From Rhizobiales bacterium Ga0077524 (lineage in GTDB: Bacteria; Pseudomonadota; Alphaproteobacteria; Rhizobiales; Hyphomicrobiaceae), in the NCBI GenBank assembly GCA_001464755.1, contig LNDR01000411.1:1-64000 (forward strand): a stretch of 64,000 nucleotides of DNA. Reading direction: 5' to 3'. Shown here piece after piece: positions 9,081 to 19,181 of the stretch. Numbering within the stretch: the stretch's first letter is position 1; the number at the start of each line of letters is the position of its first letter. The notes under the pieces were generated by a model. That model did not search any database, was not told the origin of the DNA, and saw nothing but the letters and a program-made list of their open reading frames with translations. Position numbers and translations under genes: made by a program.

Positions 9081-10241
9081 TCAGCGACGCCTAGGCTCCG
9101 CAGTCTGAGCGGACCAGTTGATAACCTGCACGCGCCGGTTCTCCGGTCCCTGCGGATTGCGGGGGTTCTTGAGCTGAGCCTCGCCAAACCCCCTTGCAAC
9201 AAGAGTATCCGGTGCCAGCTTGAAGTGCTCGATGAGAAAAGCACGCACCGAGTGTGCTCGCCGATCCGATAATGCGACGTTGTAGGACCGCGCGCCCCTT
9301 GCGTCGGTGTGCCCGGCGATGACGAAGCGCTGCCCGGCAAGACGAGGGTCGGCCAGCGCTCGTCCCAGGGACATCAACCCCTCTGCCGCCGCAGGCGTTA
9401 TCTCGTTCGAATCATAATCAAAAAGCACCTCGATATCGACCGACGGCAGCCCCATCTCACGCGCGATTTGCGGGGCGCGCACCATTTCGGCGTCAGACGG
9501 GCCGATCGGCGTCGGGAAGGCTCCCTGCGGTCCGATCGGCGCACCGACTCGAGCAGTATCCGAGGCCGCCGGCGTCGCAGCAACGGGAGTCGGTCTGGGT
9601 GTCCCCGGCGCGACGACAGGCCCAGCCGGCAGCTGGCTCGGCGTCTGAACCGTCTCAGAGGCGGCGGGCTGACTGGCAGGAGCTACGATGACGGTGGTCG
9701 TCGCTGGAGCGGTCGTGGCAGCACTGGCGGCACTCGGACCACTCGATGCGCCAGAGGACGCGCTGCCGAAGGCAGGGGCCGCTCCGACACCAGCCGGGCT
9801 GGTGGCAGGGGCAACTACGGTCGGGACGGCTGCGGTGGCAGGAGCCTCGAGCGAAGCTGGTGCCGGCTGCGCACTCGCGGCAGCGGCCGAAGTTGGCGGC
9901 TCTGGCGATGCCGGCGCTGCGATCGGCGGAGCCGCTGTCGCAGCTGCGGGTTGGTCCGTCGTGGCGACCGACGGCGGAGCAATAGCTGGCGATGCGACCG
10001 GCGACGGGGCTTGCGTTGTCGTTGCGACGGGGAGCGCGGGCTGACCGGGAGACGGCGGCTGGGCAGGGGCCACGCCACGGAGCTTGCCGATCAGATCCTC
10101 GACCGCCTTGCGATCGGACTGTGATTGAGCGCGGTTCAAGATATCCCGGACGCTCTGCCCGTCCTGGCTCGTTTGAGCCGCCAAAGGTGCGCACGCAACA
10201 AGCGCCAGCGTTGCTGCGGTCACCATCGTTCTGACGTTCAT
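9081..10241 (-). CDS. OmpA family protein with Pro/Ala-rich linker
   Basis: Signal peptide; C-terminal VLFDYDSNEITPAAAEGLMSLGRAL...FVIAGHTDARGARSYNVALSDRRAHSVRAFLI typical of OmpA peptidoglycan-binding domain. Confidence 0.9.
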   Translation of the reverse strand: MNVRTMVTAATLALVACAPLAAQTSQDGQSVRDILNRAQSQSDRKAVEDLIGKLRGVAPAQPPSPGQPALPVATTTQAPSPVASPAIAPPSVATTDQPAAATAAPPIAAPASPEPPTSAAAASAQPAPASLEAPATAAVPTVVAPATSPAGVGAAPAFGSASSGASSGPSAASAATTAPATTTVIVAPASQPAASETVQTPSQLPAGPVVAPGTPRPTPVAATPAASDTARVGAPIGPQGAFPTPIGPSDAEMVRAPQIAREMGLPSVDIEVLFDYDSNEITPAAAEGLMSLGRALADPRLAGQRFVIAGHTDARGARSYNVALSDRRAHSVRAFLIEHFKLAPDTLVARGFGEAQLKNPRNPQGPENRRVQVINWSAQTAEPRRR

Positions 10242-10473
10242 GACGAGCATCCTCGGACTTCCAATGAGCAACGTTGCAAAGTCTAGCTGTCGCAGGGCTG
10301 CGCCGCAACAAACGGCCAGCCAAAGCGCTAACTTTGGCTTCCCCTGAGGAACAACTGCGTTCGGCGCTTACCGCGAAGTTGCCGCCAACCAGGCCCCAAC
10401 CGCAGTGGCAGTCGCTGCATTTTCCTGCAGCTGCCACGCGGCACCAGGACAGAGCCCGGCGACGGCATCAGTC

Positions 10474-11184
10474 TTACCAGCGCCCGGGCGGACACCAATC
10501 CCGACCGGACACATGACCATATGAGCGGTGAGACTGGAGCACCGTGTGCCGCGACCCACCCTCGGCGACGACGACTGGGGCTCGGCCCGCCGCCACGACA
10601 GGTGCTGATGCGGTCGGTGCAACATTTGTCGGCGCACTATCAGGGGCCGATGTGACCACGGCTGCACCCTCAGTCCGCCCATTCGCGGCCACAGGCGCGC
10701 CGGCGGATGACGGCGTGGGGGAATTTTCTGGAACAGTGACGATCATTGTCGGGTCAGCGGGGGTGCCCGCACCGCCCGCAGAGGATGCAGACGGCGACGC
10801 AACCGGTGCAGCTGGCCGGCTGCCGACGTTGGCCTGGGCTGTGGTGATCGAGACGGGCGATTGCGCTGCCGGCGCGCCTTGCGCGATGGCGATTGGGTTT
10901 GGTGGTGCCGGCCGGCCCCCGTTGGCCGCGACGGGCCCGCCGGAAGCGGGGGCCGACGGAGCTGTCTGCGCCTCGGCGCGGGAAATGCCGGCAATTCCGC
11001 CAAGCACGTCGCCAACCGTTCGGCGCCTCGACTCTGCCTCTGCCCGGCCCAGGATCTCACGTACGCTGGCGCCGCCCTGATCGGGCAGTTGAGGCAAGGT
11101 CTGAGCGGAAACAACGGTCGATCCGACACTCAGAACTGCAAATGCCGCGAAAGCCGGCAGGCGGAGGACAAATGTTCTGGCCAT
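10474..11184 (-). CDS. Secreted Pro/Ala-rich protein paralogous to the neighbouring OmpA protein N-terminus but lacking the OmpA domain
   Basis: Signal peptide plus ASVREILGRAEAESRRRTVGDVLGG, matching QSVRDILNRAQSQSDRKAVEDLIGK of 9081..10241. Confidence 0.6.
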   Translation of the reverse strand: MARTFVLRLPAFAAFAVLSVGSTVVSAQTLPQLPDQGGASVREILGRAEAESRRRTVGDVLGGIAGISRAEAQTAPSAPASGGPVAANGGRPAPPNPIAIAQGAPAAQSPVSITTAQANVGSRPAAPVASPSASSAGGAGTPADPTMIVTVPENSPTPSSAGAPVAANGRTEGAAVVTSAPDSAPTNVAPTASAPVVAAGRAPVVVAEGGSRHTVLQSHRSYGHVSGRDWCPPGRW

Positions 11185-11459
11185 GATCTTACTTCCTCAG
11201 ATGCAAAAGAAGATCGCAAATAACGATCCGGTTCGTTCCGGATATTAAATAGATCGCTCGACGATCCGCAACCCATCTCTTGCATCTAGCCGGACACGAG
11301 TTCGTGTCCGTCACTCGCGGAGCTGTGGGTCGCTGTCGTGCATCGCACAGCTGCAAAGGGGCACGCGGCGCATCGTGCGTGCCGGTGCATTCTCAAAGTC
11401 CGAGCAAGCGCCTGGCGCGTCGGTTAGCGCCGTGGTCGGGGACGGACGCGCCCTCGCAC

Positions 11460-12359
11460 TTATTCCGCCGCGGATCGCTTAGCGACGACAGGCGTACGGT
11501 AGGCGGTGCGGCGTTCATCCCATGCGGCTGCGTCGAACCGAGCGAAAACCCCGCCAGGTCCCGATTGGGAATACGGCTGCGCGAGTTCCCCCGTTGCCTT
11601 CACATCGGCCAGCATCTTGTCGCAAAGCCCGATGATGGACGAGATCAGCATGCCCGGCAGGATGGTGATGCGGTAGCCCATCTTCTCCGCATCTTTCAGG
11701 TTCACATGTGGCGTCTTTCCCTTGAGCACCATATTCAGGAGGCAGGGCGCTTTCACGACTTGAGGCACCTTGGAGACCTCCTCCAAGGTTTGCGGGGCCT
11801 CGAAGAAGATGAGATCGGCACCGGCATCGGCAGCGGCATTCGCCCGACGAACGGCCTCGTCGAAGCCGGCCACAGAGCGGGCGTCCGTGCGCGCGATGAT
11901 CAGGAAATCCTTAGACCGGCGGGCTGCGACGGCGGCGCGAATCTTGGCTGCGTAATCCTCGACGGAGACGAGTTCCTTGTCGTCGAGATGGCCGCACTTC
12001 TTCGGAAAGACCTGATCCTCGATGTGGATTCCCGAGACGCCCGCGCGCTCGAACTCCTGCACCGTTCGGTAGGTGTTGAGTTCATTGCCGTATCCAGTGT
12101 CGCTGTCGGAGACGAGGGGCACCGAGATGCAGCTCGTAATGCGCCGCGCATTGGCGACCATCTCGCTCATCGTGACAAGGCCGTAATCGGGAAGGCCGTG
12201 GGCAGCCGACGTTCCGGCACCCGTCATATAGACCGCAGGATAGCCCGCCTGCTCAATCAGTCGCGCGGTGATGCAATCGTAAGCCCCCGGGGCGACCACC
12301 ATGGGGCCCGAGCGGATCATTTCTGCGAGTGATTTCGACGGGGCAACAGTGGCTGGCAT
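11460..12359 (-). CDS. Isocitrate lyase/PEP mutase superfamily protein
   Basis: VPLVSDSDTGYGNELNTYRTVQEFERAGVSGIHIEDQVFPKKCGHLDDK; superfamily KKCGH motif. Confidence 0.92.
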   Translation of the reverse strand: MPATVAPSKSLAEMIRSGPMVVAPGAYDCITARLIEQAGYPAVYMTGAGTSAAHGLPDYGLVTMSEMVANARRITSCISVPLVSDSDTGYGNELNTYRTVQEFERAGVSGIHIEDQVFPKKCGHLDDKELVSVEDYAAKIRAAVAARRSKDFLIIARTDARSVAGFDEAVRRANAAADAGADLIFFEAPQTLEEVSKVPQVVKAPCLLNMVLKGKTPHVNLKDAEKMGYRITILPGMLISSIIGLCDKMLADVKATGELAQPYSQSGPGGVFARFDAAAWDERRTAYRTPVVAKRSAAE

Positions 12360-12465
12360 GGGTTATCTCCGGTGAGCAGGCTAGCGCGCGTCCCCGACGA
12401 TAGGATCGTGGTGCGGGTCCGGCAAGCGATCGAGCGCCGTTCGAGGATTTCGCGGCGAAGCCCCG

Positions 12466-13281
12466 TCAGGTGCCAACGACCAGTGAGGCCGTCAACCGGC
12501 GGAGGGCAGCGATCGCTGAGAGTGCCGTCACCTTACCGGTCGCGGGGTTCTCGATCGACGGGATGTTGGCAATCGTCATCGTCAGGTCGGAGCTGTCCGA
12601 GCGCACTTCGATGGTGTGCACGTTACGGTCGACGCCCGGATCGGCCCAGATCTCGATCATGGTGCGGTCTGGACCTATGCCGGCCAGCGAGAGGGCCACG
12701 GCAACATTGACGTTGGCCGGGAAGCCGATGATCGCCTCGCGCGCGTTGCCCTCGAACACTTTGAGCGGGGCGGTCAATCCTTCGACCGAGATCGCATTCT
12801 TGACGAGATGGGGGGCACCGGCGAGCCCGCGGGGTGGCTTCCGCGTGGTAATGCGTACGCTCTCGACTTTACCCTCCGCCACGGCGCGGACGGCATCGAG
12901 GCCCAGCAGCGCACCGGTCGGCACGAGAATGCGCGCACCAGTCGCCTTGGCCGTCTCGACCAGGTGCATGTGGGTGAGCAACTGACCGACCGACAGCGGC
13001 ATGAGGATGCGGCCTCTCGCGACCGTCGGCTCCGCAATCTCGGCGAAGTGGCGCGCAGGCACGCATTCCAGCACGATGTCTGCGTGATCGGCGAGTTGTC
13101 CCAGCGGCACAAGCATTGTGCGGTTGCGGAGCCCGGCGAGCTTGGCCTGGGCTTTCGACTGGTCACGTGCAGCGACGGCCACCAGATCGATGCCAGGAAG
13201 TCCACCACTATCGACCTTGTGGGCAACGGCCATGCCAATGGCACCTAGACCACCGATCGCGAGTTTCAAAGGCTGTCTCAT
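12466..13281 (-). CDS. Aspartate dehydrogenase-like NAD(P)-binding protein
   Basis: IGGLGAIGMAVA, GALLGLDAVRAV and GFPANVNVAVALSLAGIGPDRTMIEIWADP typical of the NadX-like family. Confidence 0.8.
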   Translation of the reverse strand: MRQPLKLAIGGLGAIGMAVAHKVDSGGLPGIDLVAVAARDQSKAQAKLAGLRNRTMLVPLGQLADHADIVLECVPARHFAEIAEPTVARGRILMPLSVGQLLTHMHLVETAKATGARILVPTGALLGLDAVRAVAEGKVESVRITTRKPPRGLAGAPHLVKNAISVEGLTAPLKVFEGNAREAIIGFPANVNVAVALSLAGIGPDRTMIEIWADPGVDRNVHTIEVRSDSSDLTMTIANIPSIENPATGKVTALSAIAALRRLTASLVVGT

Positions 13282-13329
13282 TGCGGTCCCTGTTGCGAAG
13301 TATGCTCGCTGCGTGATGAACCCCTTGCC

Positions 13330-14010
13330 TCAACGTCGGCCGCCGAACCCGCCGACGCTGTCGAGCGCCGCCCAGTTGGACTGGAAAAGGGCGAAGGCCA
13401 CGAACAGCAGCCAGAAGTTGGTGGGTAGCGCCATCCACACCACCAATGCCGTGACGGCGAGACCGAGACCGGCGACGATGCGGACCGACCAGATCGGACC
13501 GAGGACGGGATGGAGCCACGCGTCGAGCGTGCGGCCACCATCGAGGGGGTAGGACGGCAACAGGTTGAACACCAGCAACCAGAAATTGATGCTCGCGAGC
13601 GTCGCCAAAGCGATGCCGAGCATCGGCTTGCCGAGTGCCCAAGCCTCGGTCGTGAGCGCACTAAAACCTTGCCAGAGCAAGAGATTAGCGAAAGGGCCAG
13701 CCAGGAAGACGACGGTCTGGGCCAGGACCGAGCGAGGCAGTGAGGAAGAAAACCGCGCGACGCCGCCGAGGCCACCGATCTCGATCTCGTCAGTGCCGAC
13801 CTTCCAGATCCGCGCCGCCAACATGTGACCGACCTCGTGCAAAAGGATCGAGGCCAAGATGCCGATAATGATGAGAATGCCGGCGGACATCAGCTGGGTG
13901 TCGCCGGACGTGAAGTAGCGGTGGCTGAACAGGATGAGGATCAGCACCAGCAGCATGTCGACAAAGATCGGCACGCCGCCGATACGGCCGAGCTCAAAGC
14001 GGGTGGTCAT
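13330..14010 (-). CDS. Site-2 protease family (M50) membrane metalloprotease
   Basis: LLHEVGHMLAAR (HExxH) and NLLPSYPLDGGRTLDA motif. Confidence 0.92.
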   Translation of the reverse strand: MTTRFELGRIGGVPIFVDMLLVLILILFSHRYFTSGDTQLMSAGILIIIGILASILLHEVGHMLAARIWKVGTDEIEIGGLGGVARFSSSLPRSVLAQTVVFLAGPFANLLLWQGFSALTTEAWALGKPMLGIALATLASINFWLLVFNLLPSYPLDGGRTLDAWLHPVLGPIWSVRIVAGLGLAVTALVVWMALPTNFWLLFVAFALFQSNWAALDSVGGFGGRR

Positions 14011-14081
14011 GGTGCTGGCTTTCCGTTGCCCGACGCGTTCGGCGCTCAGTTAGCTCATGAGTATGTTTGCCGCCTACCCCC

Positions 14082-15332
14082 TCAACCTCGCCCCCTCTGA
14101 CCAAGCGTCCGCAGCCGCAACGCATTCAGCCGAATAAAGCCGGCAGCGTCCTTCTGGTCGTAGGCGCCGCGATCGTCCTCGAACGTGACGAGGGTAGAGG
14201 AATAGAGCGATTTCGGGCTCGAGCGTCCAATGACGATGACATTGCCCTTGTAGAGTTCGAGTGTGACCTCGCCCTCGACGTGCTCCTGGCTCTTGTCGAT
14301 CAAGGCCTGCAACATCCCGCGCTCGGGCGAGAACCAGAAGCCGTTGTAGATCAGCTCGGCATAACGCGGCATCAACTCGTCCTTGAGATGGCCGGCGCCC
14401 CGGTCGAGCGTGATACTCTCCATGGCGCGGTGGGCCGCGAGGAGGATGGTGCCGCCTGGCGTCTCGTAGATGCCGCGGCTCTTCATGCCGACGAAGCGGT
14501 TCTCGACCAGATCCAGGCGACCGATGCCGTTGTCGCGACCGAGGTCGTTCAAGGCCTTGAGCAGCGTGGCCGGCGAGAGCGGCTTTCCGTCGATGGAGAC
14601 TGCATCTCCATTGGCGAAACCGATCCGGATGGTCGTCACCTTGTCCGGCGCAGACATCGGCGAGATGGTGCGCTGGTACACCATCTCCGGGGCCTTTACC
14701 GCCGGATCCTCGAGCACCTTGCCCTCGGACGAGGAGTGCAACAAGTTGGCATCGACCGAGAACGGCGCGTCACCCTCCTTGTCCTTGGCGATCGGGATCT
14801 GGTGGGTGCGGGCAAAATCGATGAGATCCGTGCGGCTCTTGAACTCCCACTCGCGCCAGGGGGCGATGATGCGGATCGACGGCTCCAAAGCATAGTAGGA
14901 CAGCTCGAACCGCACCTGATCATTGCCCTTGCCGGTAGCGCCATGGCAGACAGCGTCCGCGCCCACCCGTCGGGCAATCTCGATCTGTGCCTTGGCGATC
15001 AGGGGGCGCGCGATCGAGGTCCCCAGCAGGTAGACACCTTCGTAGACGGCATTGGCGCGGAACATCGGAAAGACGAAGTCGCGGACGAATTCCTCGCGCA
15101 GATCCTCGATGAAGATATGCTCGGCCTTGATGCCGAGCATCAGGGCCTTCTCTCGCGCCGGGCCGAGTTCCTCACCCTGACCCAGGTCGGCCGTGAACGT
15201 GACGACCTCGCAGCCGTAGGTCTCTTGCAGCCACTTCAGAATGATCGAGGTATCGAGACCGCCCGAGTAGGCGAGCACGACGCGCTTGACCTTGCCTTTG
15301 AGATCATGATCGCTCTCGGCGCTGATGGCCAT
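14082..15332 (-). CDS. argG: Argininosuccinate synthase
   Basis: [53 protein letters not shown]. Confidence 0.97.
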   Translation of the reverse strand: MAISAESDHDLKGKVKRVVLAYSGGLDTSIILKWLQETYGCEVVTFTADLGQGEELGPAREKALMLGIKAEHIFIEDLREEFVRDFVFPMFRANAVYEGVYLLGTSIARPLIAKAQIEIARRVGADAVCHGATGKGNDQVRFELSYYALEPSIRIIAPWREWEFKSRTDLIDFARTHQIPIAKDKEGDAPFSVDANLLHSSSEGKVLEDPAVKAPEMVYQRTISPMSAPDKVTTIRIGFANGDAVSIDGKPLSPATLLKALNDLGRDNGIGRLDLVENRFVGMKSRGIYETPGGTILLAAHRAMESITLDRGAGHLKDELMPRYAELIYNGFWFSPERGMLQALIDKSQEHVEGEVTLELYKGNVIVIGRSSPKSLYSSTLVTFEDDRGAYDQKDAAGFIRLNALRLRTLGQRGRG

Positions 15333-15925
15333 CGCACTCTCTCCCAAGCCGCTTCGAATGGGGGCGCACTATAGGCGCGGCGCTCCCGCCCGCAAGGCGA
15401 CAAAGCACGGCACGACAGCGTCGACGCACGCGGCGGAGCCCTTACCCGCGAAGCAAGGAGGGGGAAACGGTTCGGGACCGCTCCGTTTGGAAGTGCGCCC
15501 ACACGTTCGTGAACCTTGTTGAACGAGGTTGGCCTCGCACTTCGCGCTGGCGCACCTATTTCAATTGCAAGGTCGGACCGGAAGCAGAAGCACCCGTGGT
15601 GTTGGCTTCGACGGCTCCTCCATGGCAGTGGTTGCCACGTGGAACTTCTTACCGGTCCGACCGGTTTGTCAAAGCATGGTTGCTCAAGTGGCCGTCGCTT
15701 CCCCGAGCGACGGCCGGGCTCGCAAGCCGTTCCCCCGCGGCGGCGAGCCTTCAGGCCCCGGACGGCACTCCCCCCAATGGCCGTCCGGGGCCCCTCCCGA
15801 TGTCTCCGCCTGGCACCGCCGCCGTTTGCCTTGTCAGCCTCACATTTCTGTGGCCCTTAGCTGGCATTTGCGGCCGCCTCGCACAGGCGCCGTTCCAAGA
15901 GCACGACTGGAGGGAGAACGCGCGC

Positions 15926-17137
15926 GTGTCCGCCAAAGCAAATCCCGTCCGGCTGCTCCTGGCAGGCATCGTGCTGATCGCGGTGCTCACGACTCTCGCC
16001 GCACCGCAAAAGGCGCTCGCCCAGCGGATTGGCGAGGACTTGGCCGCCCGTCTCACTGGAGCGCAGACGCAGGCTTATCTTCGTTACCTGCGGGCCCAGG
16101 CTCAGCATGCCAACGAAACTGAAAGCTATTGGACCATTATCGAGGAGATGAAGGAAGCCCGGCGCCGAAAGCGCGCGGCGGGCCAACCCTTCGTCGCATC
16201 GGATTACGTCGCTGTGCAACCACCGAGGTATGCCGGTCCACCATTGCCCCCGGACGTCGCAAAGATCATTGCCGCACTTCGCCCACCCGAGCCGCCCGAG
16301 CCGATGCCCGACCTCGCGGACTTCCTTCGCCATGCTCGCGAGGTCTACGGCTTCGTCCCAGCACAGACAACCGAAGCGCAGTTCAAACAACGATACGCCG
16401 AGGAATCGCTGGCCCACGGCCTGACAAAGGACCAGGTCGTGCGCGTCTATGCGCTCGAGACAGGCGGTCGTGGCACCTACGACATGCAGGCCGGTATCGA
16501 TCCCGAGACGAAGCAGGGCCGGCCGATCTCATCAGCGCTCGGCTATGCGCAATTGCTCGGAGCCAACTCGGTCAACGAACTCGTCAAGCACGGCGATACG
16601 TTCATTCAACGGCTCAACGCTCTGGCTGCCTCGTCCAACGCGCGACGGCGCACGCAACTCCGAGCCAAGGCCGCTGTGCTCGGGCGCATGCTACGCGATG
16701 CGCGCTCGGTGCCCAACCAGTGGAGTGCTCACGTCGCTCTGTCGCGCACCCCGAAGGGGCTCGGCATCCATGCCCTCAATCTCGATGCCGATATCGGCCC
16801 GTGGTTGCAGACGATCAAGCTTCAAGGCGTGCGCGAGTACGCGGCGAAGGCCGGGCGTCCGAACCTGAGCGGAGCGGAGATCGAGCTGATGAATCTTGCG
16901 GGGCCGCAGACGGGCCTGGACATGATGGACCAGGCTGGGCGCAACGTGCCGACCGCAAATTTCTTCGCGCAACGCGCTTATAACCGCAACCCGATCGTCA
17001 AGGATCGAACCTCGGTCGAATTGCTCGCAGCACTCGAGGATCGCATGAACCACAACCTCCGCAAGGCCGGGTCGATCGAGTTCGCCAGGATCTTCGACGC
17101 CACGCTGGCAGCGCGCTCGAGGGCGGCAGGACGATAG
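15926..17137 (+). CDS. Secreted protein with lytic-transglycosylase-like core
   Basis: GTG at 15926 after ggaggg; signal peptide MSAKANPVRLLLAGIVLIAVLTTLAAPQKALA; VVRVYALETGGRGTYDMQAGIDP...SALGYAQLL resembles an SLT-type active site. Confidence 0.6.
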   Translation: MSAKANPVRLLLAGIVLIAVLTTLAAPQKALAQRIGEDLAARLTGAQTQAYLRYLRAQAQHANETESYWTIIEEMKEARRRKRAAGQPFVASDYVAVQPPRYAGPPLPPDVAKIIAALRPPEPPEPMPDLADFLRHAREVYGFVPAQTTEAQFKQRYAEESLAHGLTKDQVVRVYALETGGRGTYDMQAGIDPETKQGRPISSALGYAQLLGANSVNELVKHGDTFIQRLNALAASSNARRRTQLRAKAAVLGRMLRDARSVPNQWSAHVALSRTPKGLGIHALNLDADIGPWLQTIKLQGVREYAAKAGRPNLSGAEIELMNLAGPQTGLDMMDQAGRNVPTANFFAQRAYNRNPIVKDRTSVELLAALEDRMNHNLRKAGSIEFARIFDATLAARSRAAGR

Positions 17138-17171
17138 CAGTCAAGCTCCGTCGATCGCGCCACCAAATGCT

Positions 17172-17804
17172 TTACCGGCAGACTTTCACCCGCCCGTCCC
17201 TGCCATGCCAGGCGAGGTCGAAATGCAGGTGGTCGCGATGGTAGGCGTCAGCGTAAGGCCCGAGAACAGTCGTGAAGGTTTCACAGGCTCCGGCATGCAT
17301 GTCACGCAGGAAGGCGCGCTCGCGCGGGCTACCCCACCAACCCTGCTTCACCGTCACCCAGTGCCCGTCCGCGAGTTGGAAGGCAGATACGTCGAGCGCA
17401 TTCGCGTGGGCGTGCTCCGAGATCTTCGCCCCAAAGACGCCATTGCGTGTGCGGCAGGCGTAGGACGCGGCCACCTTGATCTCGACCACGCGTTGTCCGA
17501 AATGGCGCCGCGCACCGGCTTGGACTACCTCGGCCATCCATTTCTCGACGGCGGGGATCATCTCGCAACGCAGCAGTGCCGATGGCCTCATGGCAACTTG
17601 CCCCCCGAGAGCACCTGCCATCTCGAACGGTTGCTCCACGCTGCAGCGGCCGGGGCCGCCCAGCGATGCGCGCTGCGCAAGGTAGGGAGAGGGTCTTGCA
17701 AGGCCGAGCGCGATGCAGCGGTCCTGCTCGGTGCGTCTCCAGGTCTCGGGCATCGTGATGGCGCGCCTCGCAACCGAGACGCCCGGCGATGACGACGAGC
17801 ACAA
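17172..17804 (-). CDS. Extensin-like C-terminal domain protein (possibly frameshifted at its 5' end)
   Basis: ASYACRTRNGVFGAKISEHAHANALDVSAF...YHRDHLHFDLAWHGRDG; a signal-peptide-like MSVLRICQVAALVLVVIAG begins in another frame at 17838. Confidence 0.8.
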   Translation of the reverse strand: MCSSSSPGVSVARRAITMPETWRRTEQDRCIALGLARPSPYLAQRASLGGPGRCSVEQPFEMAGALGGQVAMRPSALLRCEMIPAVEKWMAEVVQAGARRHFGQRVVEIKVAASYACRTRNGVFGAKISEHAHANALDVSAFQLADGHWVTVKQGWWGSPRERAFLRDMHAGACETFTTVLGPYADAYHRDHLHFDLAWHGRDGRVKVCR

Positions 17805-18119
17805 GAGCCGCGACTTGACAGATACGCAGTACAGACATGATTCGAGGCTACCGGCGACGGGTTAAAGTTCGGTTAACCTTGACGAAGCTTGAACGCCGGG
17901 CGCCCGCGGGAGCGAAGCTTCCGCTCGCCTTGGGCTTCGACGAAAACGAGCATATCGCTCGGGGCTGTCAGGATTGGGCCGCCATTGCGACGGCCGATGG
18001 CGGAATGTTGGCTCTCCAATGACCGTTCAACCAGATCAGGTCCCTCGGCCCGCACTCGACTGTCGAGCTAAGGCCCGATAGCTGTTGGCGCGGCGAACCC
18101 TCAGGAGCAGGTGATCGGC

Positions 18120-19160
18120 ATGAAAGTTCTGGTCACCGGCGCCGGCGGGCATCTCGGCTTCAATCTCGTCGGCGCTTTGCTGGAGGCTGGGCACGAGCTG
18201 CGCGCATCCCTGCGTTCGCTCGAAGATCCTGCTGCAATAGTGCGGATCAAGGCGCTCGGGCCGGTCGAGGTGGTTGCAGCCCCACTCGAGAGCGAACGAG
18301 CATTGCGTGCCGCGATGGACGGCATGGACGCCCTCGTCCATGCGGCAGCCATCTACCTGCTCCATGCCCCGGGACGCGATGCCGAAATCGTCTCGGCGAG
18401 CGTCGACGGCGTAGAACGTGCGTTCCGAGCTGCCAAGGACGCAGGCATCAAGCGGATCGTGCTCACGTCGTCGGTCGTGACCTTGCCCCTGACGCCTCCT
18501 GGAGCACGCCCTGTCGATGAAAGCGCTTGGGCGGACGACCTCAGGGTCCCTTACTTCAGAGCGAAAACGCTCGCTGAGCGGCGCGCTTGGGAGCTTTCCC
18601 GTGAGCTCCGGCTCGATCTCGTCAGCGTGCTGCCTGGTGCGTTCGGTGGTCCTGGCTTCGTGCGTCCGACGCCGACGATCGACCTGATCGAAGCGATCAT
18701 GAAAGGCGCTATGGACATCGCAGCGCCGCCGGTCGCCTATCCGTATATCGACGTGCGCGACGTGGCGAGCGCGCACGTGATGGCGCTGCTGAGCGGCGCG
18801 ACAGGACGCTTTATCGTCATCAACGAGCCCATTCCGATGCTCGGCGACTTTGCGCGAGCGATGCATGCCCTCGATCCGCGTGTGCGCAAGCCCTTGCTGA
18901 CCCTCCCGTCGTTCACCATGCGCGTTCTGCCCTATCTCGACGGGTTGCTCAGTGCGATGGGAGGAACCAGGCGCACCATGACTCCTGAGATGGCGGCGAC
19001 AATGAGCGGCCGACGGTTCAACCTCTCCTCGGCTCGCATTCGGCGCGAGCTTGGTTGGGCACCGGCAACCACCCTCGGGCAGAGTCTCGCGGATACGATG
19101 ACAGCCATTCGCGCGTTGTCGGCGGCCAAGTCGATAAGCAGCGCAGCGGATCGAACGTGA
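18120..19160 (+). CDS. NAD-dependent epimerase/dehydratase (extended SDR, dihydroflavonol reductase-like)
   Basis: MKVLVTGAGGHLGFNLVGALLEAGHELRASLRS Rossmann motif; ALVHAAAIY. Confidence 0.9.
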   Translation: MKVLVTGAGGHLGFNLVGALLEAGHELRASLRSLEDPAAIVRIKALGPVEVVAAPLESERALRAAMDGMDALVHAAAIYLLHAPGRDAEIVSASVDGVERAFRAAKDAGIKRIVLTSSVVTLPLTPPGARPVDESAWADDLRVPYFRAKTLAERRAWELSRELRLDLVSVLPGAFGGPGFVRPTPTIDLIEAIMKGAMDIAAPPVAYPYIDVRDVASAHVMALLSGATGRFIVINEPIPMLGDFARAMHALDPRVRKPLLTLPSFTMRVLPYLDGLLSAMGGTRRTMTPEMAATMSGRRFNLSSARIRRELGWAPATTLGQSLADTMTAIRALSAAKSISSAADRT

Positions 19161-19181
19161 ACCAGAACAGGCCAGAGCCGG

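Noticed and set aside
9309-10124. 271-aa Arg/Gly/Ser-rich plus-strand ORF
   Set aside because: Antisense of the OmpA protein low-complexity linker; composition artefact.
14067-15374. 435-aa plus-strand ORF
   Set aside because: Antisense shadow of argG in high-GC DNA; no domain signal.
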